64,000 bases of DNA from Pardosa pseudoannulata (taxonomy: Eukaryota; Arthropoda; Arachnida; Araneae; Lycosidae): NCBI GenBank assembly GCA_032207245.1, contig CM063510.1, positions 48,523,495-48,587,494 on the forward strand, in the 5' to 3' direction. Of this stretch, positions 11,022 to 23,287 are shown one piece after another. The notes below the pieces were generated by a model. That model searched no databases, was not told the DNA's origin, and saw only the letters and a program-made list of their open reading frames with translations. Each line of letters begins with the position of its first letter. Position 1 is the stretch's first letter. A program made the translations under genes and the position numbers.

Positions 11022-13149
11022 ATTACAATTTTTTTCTTTTTCTTTGAATAAGAAATTTCTATTATGCAGTGTATGTTTGCATCTTTTTATTGTAATATAA
11101 GAACACTGATTTATCCTGTTTTATCTGTATCCAAAGTAGATAATTTATTTTTTTAATGCAATTATTTTAGTCTGATGCTCAAGGGTGATTGTGGAGATTT
11201 ATTTGGAGTTCTGGATTTTTTTTTTTTTTCTCTCCCTGAAATGTAGATTTCTGGATTAGTGAAATGAAAAATTATTATTATTTTTTTTTTTTTTTTAGTA
11301 ATGTAGTGAATCAAATAAGTTTTTAAAAAATTTGAAAATTTTACATTTTGTTTTGCTATTGCAAGAGGCATATGTGTTCTTGGGATTTCAAACTATTTCC
11401 AGATTTCCATAACTATGAAATTAGGATTTATTCTCTCTTGCAAGAAAGCAAACAAAAAAAAAAATCAAATGTTTTTAAAAATGAAAATTATTACTTGTTT
11501 ATGATATTACTTGTTTTTCTGCACAAACAACCCTTGTTAGTAAAAAGAAAATTAAAATGGAAAATATATGTGGAATAAGTAAAATCTAAATTATTTAGAA
11601 TTATGTTGGAATTTTTTGTGCTACAATAATTTGCAGGATTTTTAAAGTAAATTCCTAATTATCCCTACATGCCTCTCTCCATTTTACTTTTATTCTATTT
11701 TTAAAAGGAAGCTAGGACATATAAAGTATTAAGTTAAATATCATTCAAGATTTTAGGGAATCCAATTTTTTTTTAATATTATAATTGTGGAATAAAGCAT
11801 TTAAAGAAGTTGTTGAAGGAAAATTTGCTAATATGTTTTTAATCAAAGCTGTATGTTGCTTCATCAGATTTTGAGTATGCCTTCTATATTGGTGTTATAA
11901 AGTAAAGAGCTAGCTAAACATTTTACTTGACTTGAAAATGTGATATTTAATAGCTTCTCCTCTTATTCTTATACATGTTTTCCTGATAAAACATATCTTC
12001 TTCCCTCTTGTACTTGTAAAGTTAGCCTATAAAGTGGTATCAGAAACCAGTCCACTTGATATTTCTCACAAAGCAACTCATGAAGTTAAGAAAAATTATT
12101 TATATAAATATATATACATGTATGCATAAAAACTGAAGGTTTTTTTTTACATGTTAATATTTAAAATTTTTAGTTAGAACTAAAACAATAAATTAACAAG
12201 GCGTACTAATCATTACTTTCTTTTTTTTTTTTTAATATCATAAAATTATATACAGTTCAATCTTGGTTGTCATTTAATTCTAAATAAGAAATATATTTTT
12301 TTTAATTAACTGCTTTTATTGTCTTGATCAAGTTAATATGCAAGGTGATGTTATTGTAGACTACTAAATGAAATGAATTTGTGCACATCACTTTTAGTTG
12401 TTTTGTTTAATTTGGTTTTGTTACAGCATCTTTATTTACCTTTTACTTACTGTGTCATTACTACATATGAGATACTATTTATGAATGTATAATCCCATGC
12501 AACTTGTGACAGCTTCCAGATCAGCTGTGAGGTATGCCAGTTGGTGTTTTGTGTGCATACTATTGTAGCCTTATGTGTAGGCTTATAATTATGTGCTTTT
12601 TGTATGTGCTTATATCTATTTAAAAACATTGCAGCTTCATGGGATATATCCATAAGTTTTATATAGTTACTCTAGTTGGAAACTTAGCTATAAAAACTTA
12701 AGTATTTCAGTACCTAAAAGGTTGCGATTGATTAAAAACAGTTCTTGTAATTTCTCTGCTGACAAGCCGTCTACCATAATTTGTATGTGTTTGTAACTGT
12801 GGAATTATGCATTTGTGGTGTTGCGAGTTAAAATTAATTTCTGTTCAATTTAATTTTCTATATGAAAATATGGTACTTGTATTTAAAACACAACTACCTC
12901 TAGGTGCAACTTTTTTGGCATTCTTACCCTTTGGTGAAAAAGTCAAATTATTGCAAAATTTATTTTCAAATGTTTTCTTCATTCCTTACTTTCTATCCAT
13001 CCTTACCATCTAATAAAATCTTAACCTTTTCAGTATGAGTGAGACTACTGCTATCTCAGAATAAAATTACTGCTGAACGATAGACTGAGATCTTAAAGAA
13101 ATGCCTACTTATTTTATATATAAAGAATAATATAGAAATACTAAGCAGG

Positions 13150-13320
<171 letters not shown>

Positions 13321-13991
13321 CAGTAATATAAAGATACCAAGCAGAAAAATCACTCTTGGTTTGCTATAGTCCCATCCATATTGAAAAGATGAAGAGGAGT
13401 TGTGTCAGAAGTTAAAAATTGATAGCTTATTCAAATTCTTAAAATATCCCCTCCCCCTTTTTTAAAAAATAAATTTTTTCCCACAGATAAATTGCAGTGT
13501 GTTTTGCTATCTTAGAAATTATTATAGATAGTGGCTTTTATCATACATTATCCATACCTAATTTTTTTTTATTATTTGGGATCATTTACTTCCTTATGCA
13601 GAAAATTGTGTTTTAGCATTCTAATTTTATTAGATATTTAAGAATTAATTTAAATCTTACCTCAAAATCTATTTAAACTTATTGATGGGTCTTAAGTTGT
13701 TCCACACAGGTAAGAGAAGACCTATTAATGTTATTGGCATTTTTAAAAAAATAATTTTGATAATCAATTAATAATTACATATTCTGATATTTTTTATTTG
13801 AATTTGCTATGAAGGTAGATTAAACTGTTAAGCAGAGAAGAATGTACTATTTTTTTCACTTTTAATTAATTTCTTTTTTGTCTGATTAATTATTTTACCA
13901 AATAAAAATAGACGTCAAGTTTTACTGAAGTTTTTATAAATTATAAAAAAAAAAATGAAGAATTAAGTATATGTTTAATATATACTTAATC

Positions 13992-13997
<6 letters not shown>

Positions 13998-14025
<28 letters not shown>
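13998..14025. repeat. (TA)n microsatellite
   Basis: A pure TA tract of about 28 bp. Confidence 0.9.
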
Positions 14026-14027
<2 letters not shown>

Positions 14028-14571
14028 CATTTTTTTGTTTTCATTTTCCTTTACTGCTGATTCATTAATGATAGTTTGTCTAGTTTTAAATTTGATAAGT
14101 TATATTATTAATTATTTAAAACCGTACTTTTCCTCCCTGATTCTTTGAAGTCTAAAATGCTGTTCTACCACTTATACTAATAAAGTACAAACAATTGTAT
14201 GTGATCATTGACTATCAATCTTGCTAATTCATTATACAGGGAAAAATGTTTGTGCCAAGAAAATCACCAGTAAAGAGGTGGTCGCTTTCATTCTCAAGTA
14301 CCAAAGGTGCATTTTTTTTCTTTTTTTTTTTAAAGGCCTCCCCTCTTCTCTTTCTCCCTTTTAAAATTAGTGTGACTTGCAAGTATTGCAATTAGCATAG
14401 GAATACAGTGGTTCTTTGATTTATAAATGTCATTTCATTTTGAGTCATAACTAAGTTGATATTTTGCTTTGATTTTAAGTCTTGAAACAAGCAAACTGTA
14501 GAGGAAGAAAGACCAATGATCCTTAAACTTCATCCATAAAAATTTGATTAAGAATGTTATGGGGTTTTAGA

Positions 14572-14611
14572 AAAAGCAGATGTAATTGTCAGAGCGCGAT
14601 TATCTGCTTTT
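14572..14611. repeat. 10-bp inverted repeat (hairpin)
   Basis: AAAAGCAGAT and ATCTGCTTTT are perfect inverted copies with a 20-base loop that is GC-richer than its surroundings. It could form a stem-loop if this tract is transcribed. Confidence 0.5.
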
Positions 14612-16191
14612 ACCAACATGTCTTCACCCTCTGTTTTTAGAAGTAAAAAGCTAAATTTTGGAAAAACAGTGAAGTGAAGGAAAAAAATTTATTAGTCCAT
14701 TTGCATTATTATTTTTTTCTTCATATTTTAAGCATTTAAACTATGCTTATAAAATTGATATTTCACTTATTTCTTTTTGATATATCTATATCACGTAAGT
14801 TTAATTAAAGTAATTAAGTACTATTAAAAGTTTAATTTTAAAGTTTGCTGCATTATTTTAAATCATAAACATCCAAAAAAATTTTAAGACTTTTTGTCAA
14901 GTCCTTTGAACACTTCTAATGGTGAATATTATGCTTAACAAAACCAGCTTACTGCAGTAGTTTTTTAAAAAATGTTATATATCCTATTCATTATTAATAA
15001 GTACTGTTTTCATAATTCAAAGCATATAAAAAAAATTGCAGATTTTTTTTTTCTCTTAGAGTGGAAACTCTCTGAACAAACTAATGGTGTTTTAGTTAAT
15101 TTAAACAGAAAATATTGCTTGGATTTATTAGTGTCTTGAGTTATGAGCTTTACCACAGAATGAATTAAACTTATAAATCAAGGCACTACTGTATATAAGA
15201 GGGACTTTTGAAATTCAGTATGTTTACAGAATTTAATAATGAGTAAAAAATACAATTTATATATTTATTACTCAATTTTGTTGTTTATTATTCATTTATT
15301 TTAACATATGTCTGAATTTGAGTTGTCTTTTTTGAATAGATTGCTGTTCTATTTTAGTTTGTGAATCCCTTAGTTTCTGTGGAGTGGGGAGAGAACAGAA
15401 AATTTTTAATAAATTTTATTTGATACTGAAATAAACAAAACATGCTTTAAATGAGAAAAGTAATTATTAAAATATGCAATTACTTCTTTATTTAGTTTTT
15501 ATTCTGCACTTATTCTTCATTTATAGTTTTATAGTTTGGATTTTATATTTAAACATTTTAATTTGGTGTGCAATATGACATAATTATTTTTACAGTATGG
15601 TAAGTTTTTTTTTTTATTTTTAAATTAAAAAGTTGGTTTAAGTCATTTTTTTCTTCCTCATTTATTCTAAAAGTTTTAAACATGGTTTTATGTTATTTTT
15701 GGTTTTTAAGTTTTATATAAATGAGTATACATGCACAAAAGTTTTCAAAATTTTATTTAGTTAAAAGGTTTTTAAATAACTGAGGTGTATTTTTTAAAAG
15801 AAATCTGCTTTAGTAAAGTAACCTTCCTAAAGTTGGACTACTTTAACTTTGCAATGTTCCATTTCTGTTACTTAATCTCAAAATAGGGGTTATAGCTATG
15901 TTTAGCTATGCCAGACTAAATATTTCACTCAAACTTTGAATTTTATAATTTCTGTAACGATTATTCTAGCTCTTTGTCTAGAATGCATTTATTATAAATA
16001 TATAAATAGGTTTAATGGATATCTTAAATGAATATTGTTATAAAGACTGTTTTAATAATTATAAATTAGAATTATGTAATGCACAATAAACTTTTGAAAT
16101 CTATCAGTATGTGCTACTTCAATTTAAATGATTACTGTTGCATTGTTCTTAAAAATTGTCACATTTCTACATTTGTCAGCACATAGGTATA

Positions 16192-16198
<7 letters not shown>

Positions 16199-16244
<46 letters not shown>
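16199..16244. repeat. (TA)n microsatellite with GT flank
   Basis: (GT)n followed by about 46 bp of (TA)n, ending in GCACATATAC. Confidence 0.95.
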
Positions 16245-16249
<5 letters not shown>

Positions 16250-16914
16250 TATACAATCTAATTGTCATGAATTAATATGGTGCAAGGATTTGAAACATAA
16301 AGCAGTTGCTATTTCAACTGTCATGTGATAGATGTAAATCATTTTGTAATGTTTATAAATGTTACATGGTTTATCAGAGGTGTAGTTGGTATTATATTTC
16401 CTTAAGCACTAAGAGATTATTTTTATTGTTTCTCATAATTTGATTCGTATTTTAACGGTGTAGTCCTAACCAAAATTGTAAAATTTCTTACTGGAGTTAA
16501 TGTACAGGGAATTAGTACTTTTAAAAAGTGCATTTTCTTAGAATTCCCCCAGTGCTTTGAAGTGTTTAAATTTTTTAAAATTAATGGGTCTATAAAAATA
16601 TAAGTTTTTATTAGTCAGTCTTAAAAAACAACCTGCAGAGGTTTTATGAAATTCTCTTGTGCTGCACCTCTGGTTTGCATTTAATATTTGGTTCTGCAAT
16701 AAAAACTGCATTTAACCTCTTGTGACTACCTATATTCTTGATTATTTTTTACCTATGTAATAATAAGCATCAATTATTAAAAAGTATTGTAATTTTAATT
16801 TTTTAAGTTTTGCATATCTTATAAGAATGTATCATAAATTATTTTGTCTTTTTTGCTTTTATTGGTATAAAAAGATACGATTCCAATTTTGCTGCCTTCC
16901 AAAATATGTATTTC

Positions 16915-18452
16915 AGGAGTTCTCAACTATGCATAATTAACTGACCAAATGCATTTCAGTGCATATAGATGTGCCCACTTTTATATTAGTATTTTTACAA
17001 TCATTGTTGTATAGCCTGACATTAGTAAAGAAACAATTCCCTTTATCTACACTCTGAAATATATGAATGTTCTTCACAGCTATACAAGTGAGTTATTAAT
17101 CTGCAAGAATTCTTGCACTAAATATCAGTAACTTGAGTTTACGAAATTTATACAGTTTCTTGCATTGAAGCTCATTTATTATATATTATGTTCACTGACA
17201 TGTAATTAATATTTTTTAATGGTTTTGTAAGATATGTATATATGGTTAATTCAAACTTTTTTACTTCTGTAAACTTTGAGATGTTTGTAAATAATTAAAT
17301 GTTCTGTGACTTGTCATATGAGGAATTTTAAAATGTGACAAGTATTTTATATCAGTATTGTTAAATTTAAGATTAAAAAATTGTTTATTTGTGTACTTAG
17401 TAAAAATCTTAGATTTAATTTAGGAGCAATGCAAAGAAATCTTCAAAATGCAGTTCTTATACCAGTGATTTTCAACCTGTGTGCCACAAGGAATTTTTGT
17501 ATGCTATTAAAGTTCTGTGGTTAATGTATCATTAGTAGGAAAATTTTTATTTATCATGTGCCGTTTCCTTGTTGACTCCTTTCAATATATTGGCTGAGTA
17601 ATAGCCAAAAAATAGGGGGCTGATTTTAGACCCAGAGTTTCAAATCCTACTGCTGACATGGGTGTTCATAGCCATTCAGAATCAACATTGGCAGTATATT
17701 CTGGTCATATAAGCTTGTATGTAGTAAAAAGTAGACTATACTGCTCCAAACTAAACCTAACCTTTCCCTATAGCAGTGTTTTAAGTATATTTATCCTTTT
17801 TTGTCCATCACAATAGGATTTGGAGTTTAAAACAAACAAAATTTAATTAAAAAAAACAACATTTTTAAACATTGCTGGGTTAGTTTAGTTGCACTATGAG
17901 GATCATCCCTTTTCTTTTGCAAGTGAATTACATACAGTAGTACATAAATATTAAAAAGTACATACAGTTATACATAAATATTATTAACATGATAAATGTA
18001 TTTACTACACTTTGGTTTCATTACTTTGAATATTTATTACCTCAATATTTTGAAAATTTTTTAAAATTTTCTTTTTGCATTTTTATTTGATATTTTTGTA
18101 GGCATACTGCAAATAGTTTGATACTTTTAGCATGCTATCAACTGAAAAAGGTTAAAAAATATTATACAAATTACTGGGTTTACAATATACTGGGTTTATA
18201 CAAATTTTCAATAGCAAAATAGTTTTTAATTTGTAAAGAGGAGAGACTAGAGTGAAAATAATCTATATCTTAATCTTTTTCTTTTGCAAATCACCCTCAC
18301 ATGATTCATTCTTGCAAATAAAAGCTGGTCTCTTTTATAGCTGTGAGTGATATTAGTGTGCATGAATATTGCTGTGTCTGTTTCTTGTCTAAAGCTCTGC
18401 ATTGTTGACTTTAAATGTATGTAATGTAGGCATATATAAGTTGAGAACTCCT
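16915..18452. mobile_element. Possible hAT-like element bounded by 14-bp perfect TIRs
   Basis: AGGAGTTCTCAACT (16915-16928) recurs as its exact inverse complement at 18439-18452. The motif with a preceding C (CAGGAGTTCTCAAC) resembles hAT-type termini. I see no convincing 8-bp target duplication and no transposase. A related string, CAGTGATTTTCAACCTGTG, lies inside at 17463. The pairing of the two ends is inferred. Confidence 0.35.
17590..17770 (+). mobile_element. SINE family 2 copy (tRNA-derived)
   Basis: It contains AGTTTCAAATCCTACTGCTG, a decayed tRNA B-box region, then the family words CATGGGTGTTCATAGCC and GTAGTAAAAAGTAGAC..CTCCAAACTAAACC. The same order of words occurs in the copies at 22590, 28125 (- strand), 39505 and 41313. 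Confidence 0.6.
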
Positions 18453-20636
18453 TAATGCATTTTGTAGAATATCTAAGTGGCCTTCTCTATCACTTTACTT
18501 TTTATGTCAAGTTTAAGGTCAATAGTCATCTCTTTTAGAGCTAAGGTTCTGAAGAGTTTTTGTGCAATTTCTCTACTCTTCATACTTTAAAAGAAAAATT
18601 TCATATTCAATTTAAAATTTCATTCCACTAATTATTGTATACTTTCTACTCTTTCATATCATGCTTATCTTTAAGTTACTGTAATGTTAGCTCACTATTA
18701 ATAACTCAGAGCTTTTTTTTTTTTTTTTTTTTTTTTTTGACAAAATCACATTTTTTAAAAGAATAGTTAAAAGCTGAATTTTCCTAATGGGCTTTCATTT
18801 AAATATTCTTCAATCTAGAAAATAAACAATAAAAATGTGGAAATCTTCACCCTAGGGAGCCTTCTTAAATGTCTTATTAGAAAAAAAAACAGAAAAAATT
18901 AGCTGTAATGAAATTTAAAATAAGCACTTTTTTTTTGCGTGATAATGTCAGGAAATTATTTTAGCCTGTCTGTATTTGTCATTGGTAAAACAACATTTTC
19001 TGAATGGTAAATTTTGCATTTTGCAGAAATATTCATGTTTATAGTTAACTTCCTGGTGTATATTCCGGAAACAAGTTTTGCAGTATTTAGGTGCATAATA
19101 TAAATGTATTTTACAAATGTGGATGAAATTATACATGTAAATTTATATTCTAATACTAGAGTTGTACTGAAAATAAATATTAATTCTTTAATTGCTTAAC
19201 ATTAATGCTAAGAACTAGATTTATTGGGCTTTTAAAATCTTCTAAGAGTAAATAGTAATTTAAGAAAAATATTTCTACTTATAGTCTTGTAATTATAAAA
19301 TGAAAATATAATTAAGATTCTGTGGAATTTTTTTTTTTTCACCCATTCATTTGAATTTAATCAAGGAAATTGCATGTTAAAGTCTGTACAAAACATATTG
19401 ATGGCAACGTAATTAAGAGTAATTTTTATAAAATGTTTTCAATTTCTTAAAGAACTCTAGGATTAAATAACTAAGGTTACCTAGATTGATTACAACTACT
19501 TCAGAATGAGCAAAATGTTTCTGGGTCAATTCAATGCTACAAATTGGGAATGTTTGAGTTTGCTAATGAAATTTTATGCTAAATTCATAATTGCATTTTG
19601 TAATTACTGTATTTTTTATATTTTGGGTTAAAAATATCCTATCATAATTTTTTCTCACAGACTGGATGTTAATATCAGGATTGTTGATAGATTTATGGAT
19701 TATGTTATTTATTCTTTTATTTTTATTTCTACTTTTCAAATTTCTTAATTGATAATTTTGTATAAAATATTTTAGTAAATTAGAAGAAATGTTAAGATGT
19801 ATGCAGCATGCTTAACATTTGACTAGGGACCTGCATAATCTGAGCTTTGTTTATTTTATTTTTTCCTTTTGTGCCTTACTAACTTTAATGGATATTTGAA
19901 TTTTGATGGTAAGATATTTATTTTTAATTTCTATGCTCTACCCTGAATTACTCTAATGAACATTTCTATATACATACAACTCTTTTTCGGATGGCTAACA
20001 CCTCTTCAAAACCTTAGCTTTTGTCATATAAATGTGGTAAACTCTTTTCTAAGTGCACATTTCAAAATAAGTTTTCAATTTCAATCAATTACTGATGAAC
20101 TAGTAAGTTACCACAATGTGGTGGGGTTAGATTCTGAAATAGCATCTCTTTTAGATGCTTAATGTTGCATTGTGTAGCTGTTACCACAGATATTCAATCT
20201 ACAATATTTCGATGTAAGTGTATTCTTCTATTTTATTTTTGACTATTGTTGTGTCGTAGATGAATGATTGTTGAACTTGAGTGGATACTTTTATGTACTT
20301 GCTCTATTTGGGTACTGTGACTTGTAATTTATTTCAAAGGTATGGTGTCATTCTGAATGATTCAAATTGACTTTACCAATTGATACGGTAATCATAAAAA
20401 CTATTTTTCACAGTCATGCTTTCTTTTATTTTTCTTTCAACTTTCAGGTTTATTCCTGTACAGAATATTTTTTGTGCTTTTATGTTTATTTGAAATAATT
20501 CACCTAACTAAGTCATGTATTGTCAGTCATTACAAGTATGTTACGCAGCAATATATTTGATGCTTTAGATATTGAATATTTCTGTTCCTTATCAGAATAT
20601 AAACATATTGTACAGTTATGATTGTAAATATGAGTA
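18453..20636. other. No supported feature
   Basis: AT-rich, T-skewed sequence with a 25-base T run near 18714-18738. Small ORFs (18948-19136 on -, 19956-20162 on +) show no motif, codon bias or splice context. Confidence 0.6.
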
Positions 20637-20642
20637 AATAAA
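20637..20642 (+). promoter_or_regulatory. Distal candidate poly(A) signal AATAAA
   Basis: AATAAA followed within about 30 bases by T-rich sequence (TTTATCTCGTTCCTTGATTTTT), at the boundary between the T-skewed tract and the transposon-rich region. It would be the distal end of the Arkadia-like transcript if the tract is its 3' UTR. Confidence 0.25.
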
Positions 20643-20892
20643 ATTTATAATATGCATAGTTTATCTCGTTCCTTGATTTTTCATAATTATTTTGAAGAAC
20701 TACACATTTGTTTGCATAGAGATAAAGATTGAAGAAAAATATAATAGGGGAGAGCTATTTCAGCATCGTGAAGAAAACTTATTATATTCCAAAATAATCA
20801 TTTTTTGGGAGAGCATAATTTCATCGAAGTAATTTCAAATGTATACACGTTATTTGCAGAATTAAGATGCATAGTTTTCCATTTTTAGTGTC

Positions 20893-20935
20893 CGTGGTTT
20901 CTTTAACCACGTCCAAGAACTTTTTTTTTTTTTTT
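20893..20935 (+). repeat. Hairpin followed by poly(T)
   Basis: CGTGGTT and AACCACG pair around a five-base loop (20893-20911), and a run of about 14 T follows 10 bases later. It resembles a stem-loop plus T-run, but no RNA gene is recognisable upstream. Confidence 0.4.
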
Positions 20936-21034
20936 TAAACAAGAGATAACCCTTCATCCATCCATCCATCACTCACAGAGCAGAACTTCAAAATGCAAAG
21001 AAATCGGAATTAAATGTTTATTTGTTTAGTGTTT

Positions 21035-21350
21035 TCTCTAAGCTCAGTCGGCCAAGGAAACGATCTCGTAACTGGAGGTTAGTGGGTTCAGGGTTCGACC
21101 CGCCTTGTTCGGTAATGGTGATTGGAGCACGTAAAATATATATGTGGTGTCCATGTCCTCAAAGGATTCCTCTGGGGTGGGGGGGTGGGGGTCTTCTGCT
21201 TCTAAATTACAAGACCCACTGAGCTGATACGTTCTTTCACTCTAGCGGTTCTCGTCAAAGGGAAAAACCCACCCCTTCGCCTCAGTTCGCGTGGCCTCTA
21301 GATAACGTGCTTGTTTCGTCCATGTGGCATTGGCAACAATATTTTCTCCA
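21035..21350 (+). mobile_element. SINE family 1 copy (tRNA-derived)
   Basis: A Pol III A-box-like CTAAGCTCAGTCGGCC (21038-21053) and a B-box-like GGGTTCGACCC (21091-21101) have tRNA-like spacing. A family-specific body follows: GCACGTAAAAT, CCTCTGGGG, GTCTTCTGCTTC, CACTCTAGCGGT. The same words occur in the copies at 46795-47490 (+) and 51634-51975 (-). SINEs are transcribed by Pol III and mobilised by LINE reverse transcriptase. This copy has the best-preserved A and B boxes in the window. Confidence 0.75.
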
Positions 21351-22010
21351 TAGAAATAAATTATGAGAAGTCTACATAAGTAGATAATACTGATGTTTGC
21401 GTTATTTGTAGGATAAATTGTTAATGAGGAATTTGCACATGTGGGCGATTCGAACAACTTGGTATTTTTCTGATAATTCCAGACTCGTAGATTCCAAAAA
21501 TCTAAAAAAAAACTGGGTCCATCATTTTAAAAATTAATTTAAAAGTTAAGCGAAAACCACGTGGCATCAAAACGCTCTGTGATTGGTTGTGATTTATTTT
21601 TCTTGAATTCTGTGCTAATATTTGAAAATTAGCAGTTTTAAAAGTTAAATAGCACTTGTTAATCAACAGGTATAGATGTATTTTTAATTTTAAGTACTTT
21701 AATTGTTCTAAATTAGTAATGTTTAAACAAAAGCAAGCATTTACTTACCGAAAAATAGTCTTCACAAACCCATAGAGATTATTCATATGATAATTTGGGG
21801 TTTAATTTCTCATCCCTTTTCATCGCATTTGTCCAGATTTTACGTGTATTTGGATCTTTGGGAACGCTGAAAAATATCTTCTCATTGCAATTAGTTGCTT
21901 TATTTTTACAGAGTAGCACAATACAATATTTAGAATATGATTTTTTAAGGTCAGACATAATTTAAAAAAATTTCTATTATATGTGATACTTTACACAGAA
22001 GCAAATTTAA

Positions 22011-22288
22011 CACTAGATTGGCCGAGATTTCTTGCATACCAATATTGCCCAAAAATAGTCAAAATGACTGCATTGTGAAAAAATAACAAATATGTAAAGA
22101 AATTTGTTTAAAATTAATTTTTAATATATAATAAAGAAGGGCGGAAGTAACTACAATTATTCATAAACCCATTTATATGTTATAGAAAAAGTCACCAAAT
22201 TCTAAGAAATTGTGTCATTATATTTCATAATTGTTTTTCTAATTGAAATTAAAAAACAGTCAAAATGACTGCCTTGGGCAATCTAGTG
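22011..22288. mobile_element. piggyBac-like MITE (278 bp) at a TTAA site
   Basis: TTAA occurs at both ends (22007-22010 and 22289-22292). The left end CACTAGATTGGCC and the inverse complement of the right end CACTAGATTGCCC match. A second, subterminal palindromic word AGTCAAAATGACT lies near both ends (about 22058 and 22259). TTAA duplication is the hallmark of piggyBac. No transposase is encoded, so it would need one in trans. Confidence 0.75.
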
Positions 22289-22589
22289 TTAAAAGTAGCC
22301 TTTTAACATGTAAACAACTTAGGCGGTTGGTATTTTCATGAACTGTGACGTCACAAACTCGGCGGAGGAAAAGTATCGTTTTTGAGAGATGTTAAAGAGT
22401 CAGCTATAAAACCCATTAGAAATCACTAATTACGCCCCCAAATGAAAGAAAAATCCTGCTTACTCTTTTGTCTTCTATTGTTTAAAATTAAAATTAGAAA
22501 ACGTGAAAATTCCTCATTCTGTTGACTTGTTTAATTCAATTTCTATCACAATTCTTTAATTTGAGATCGGTAAGGTTGGCTCTTTCGAT

Positions 22590-22815
22590 TAAATCTCATC
22601 CGGCACACCTTGAGTCTGCTAGTTTGAGACTTCGTCTATCAGATCTTCCCATTTATGTTGTCTTCCTAATCGGAGTTCCCGGGTTCGAATTCCGGTGATT
22701 GCAGGGATGTTCGTAGCTGTTCGAAATCGGCTTTAAGCAGTAACCCTGACCATCATGTAGCAAAACACTAGATGATAGCTGTTCTAGTAAACCATCTCAT
22801 TTATGCTGTACGAAT
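22590..22815 (+). mobile_element. SINE family 2 copy (tRNA-derived)
   Basis: A B-box GGGTTCGAATTCC at about 22681-22693 is followed by GATGTTCGTAGCTG, GCTTTAAGCAG, GTAGCAAAAC and TAGTAAACC, the family 2 words. It lies directly upstream of the Gypsy element, whose target site CTTTC follows about 40 bp later. Confidence 0.7.
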
Positions 22816-22857
22816 TACTGTTCCACCTAGAACCAATGGTTAACCCCCTGTACTTTC

Positions 22858-23086
22858 TGTGGTGTGAGTCACTCTTGACGGCAACCGCAACGGACTGACA
22901 GACGATAAACCGTTAGTTGAGAGAACGCGCTATGTAACGAACTAGGATATGATGTATGTTCTGTATCGTGGCCGCTTAGAATGATAATTAAATAGATGCG
23001 TGCTAATACTAACTTGCCTGGTCATTTACGCCTCTTACACTCTACATGCACTGTACTATTCTAAAATAGAGTAGAGTAACAACACA
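22858..23086 (+). repeat. 5' LTR (229 bp)
   Basis: Begins TGTGGTGTGAGTCAC and ends AACAACACA. It is matched along its whole length by 26616-26848. It should contain the element's promoter and poly(A) signals, but I do not see an unambiguous TATA box. Confidence 0.95.
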
Positions 23087-23104
23087 TGGTGGCAGCAGTA
23101 AAGT
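23087..23104 (+). other. Primer-binding region after the 5' LTR
   Basis: TGGTGGCAGCAGTAAAGT starts immediately after the LTR with the TGG expected from the 3' CCA of a tRNA. I cannot name the tRNA from memory with confidence. Confidence 0.7.
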
Positions 23105-23287
23105 GAAAAAAAAATTTTTTTTGATTTTGATTTAAGTGTACACCATAAGTGAAATTCTACACGTCATATATGGACTTCATGAAGTATATTTTGGATAACA
23201 CAAGCTCAATAAACATCTTTTAAAGGTAAGAGAACATTTTCTTGTGCAATATTATTTCTGTATTTAACGAAGTCGAAAGTAGAAAAT

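Noticed and set aside
21022..21222. Functional tRNA gene or protein ORF at the A/B-box sequence
   Set aside because: No cloverleaf can be completed and the sequence continues into a body shared with two other copies, so it is a SINE.
22663..22700. tRNA gene suggested by GGGTTCGAATTCC
   Set aside because: Only the B-box half is tRNA-like and the downstream words recur in four other places, which marks a SINE family.
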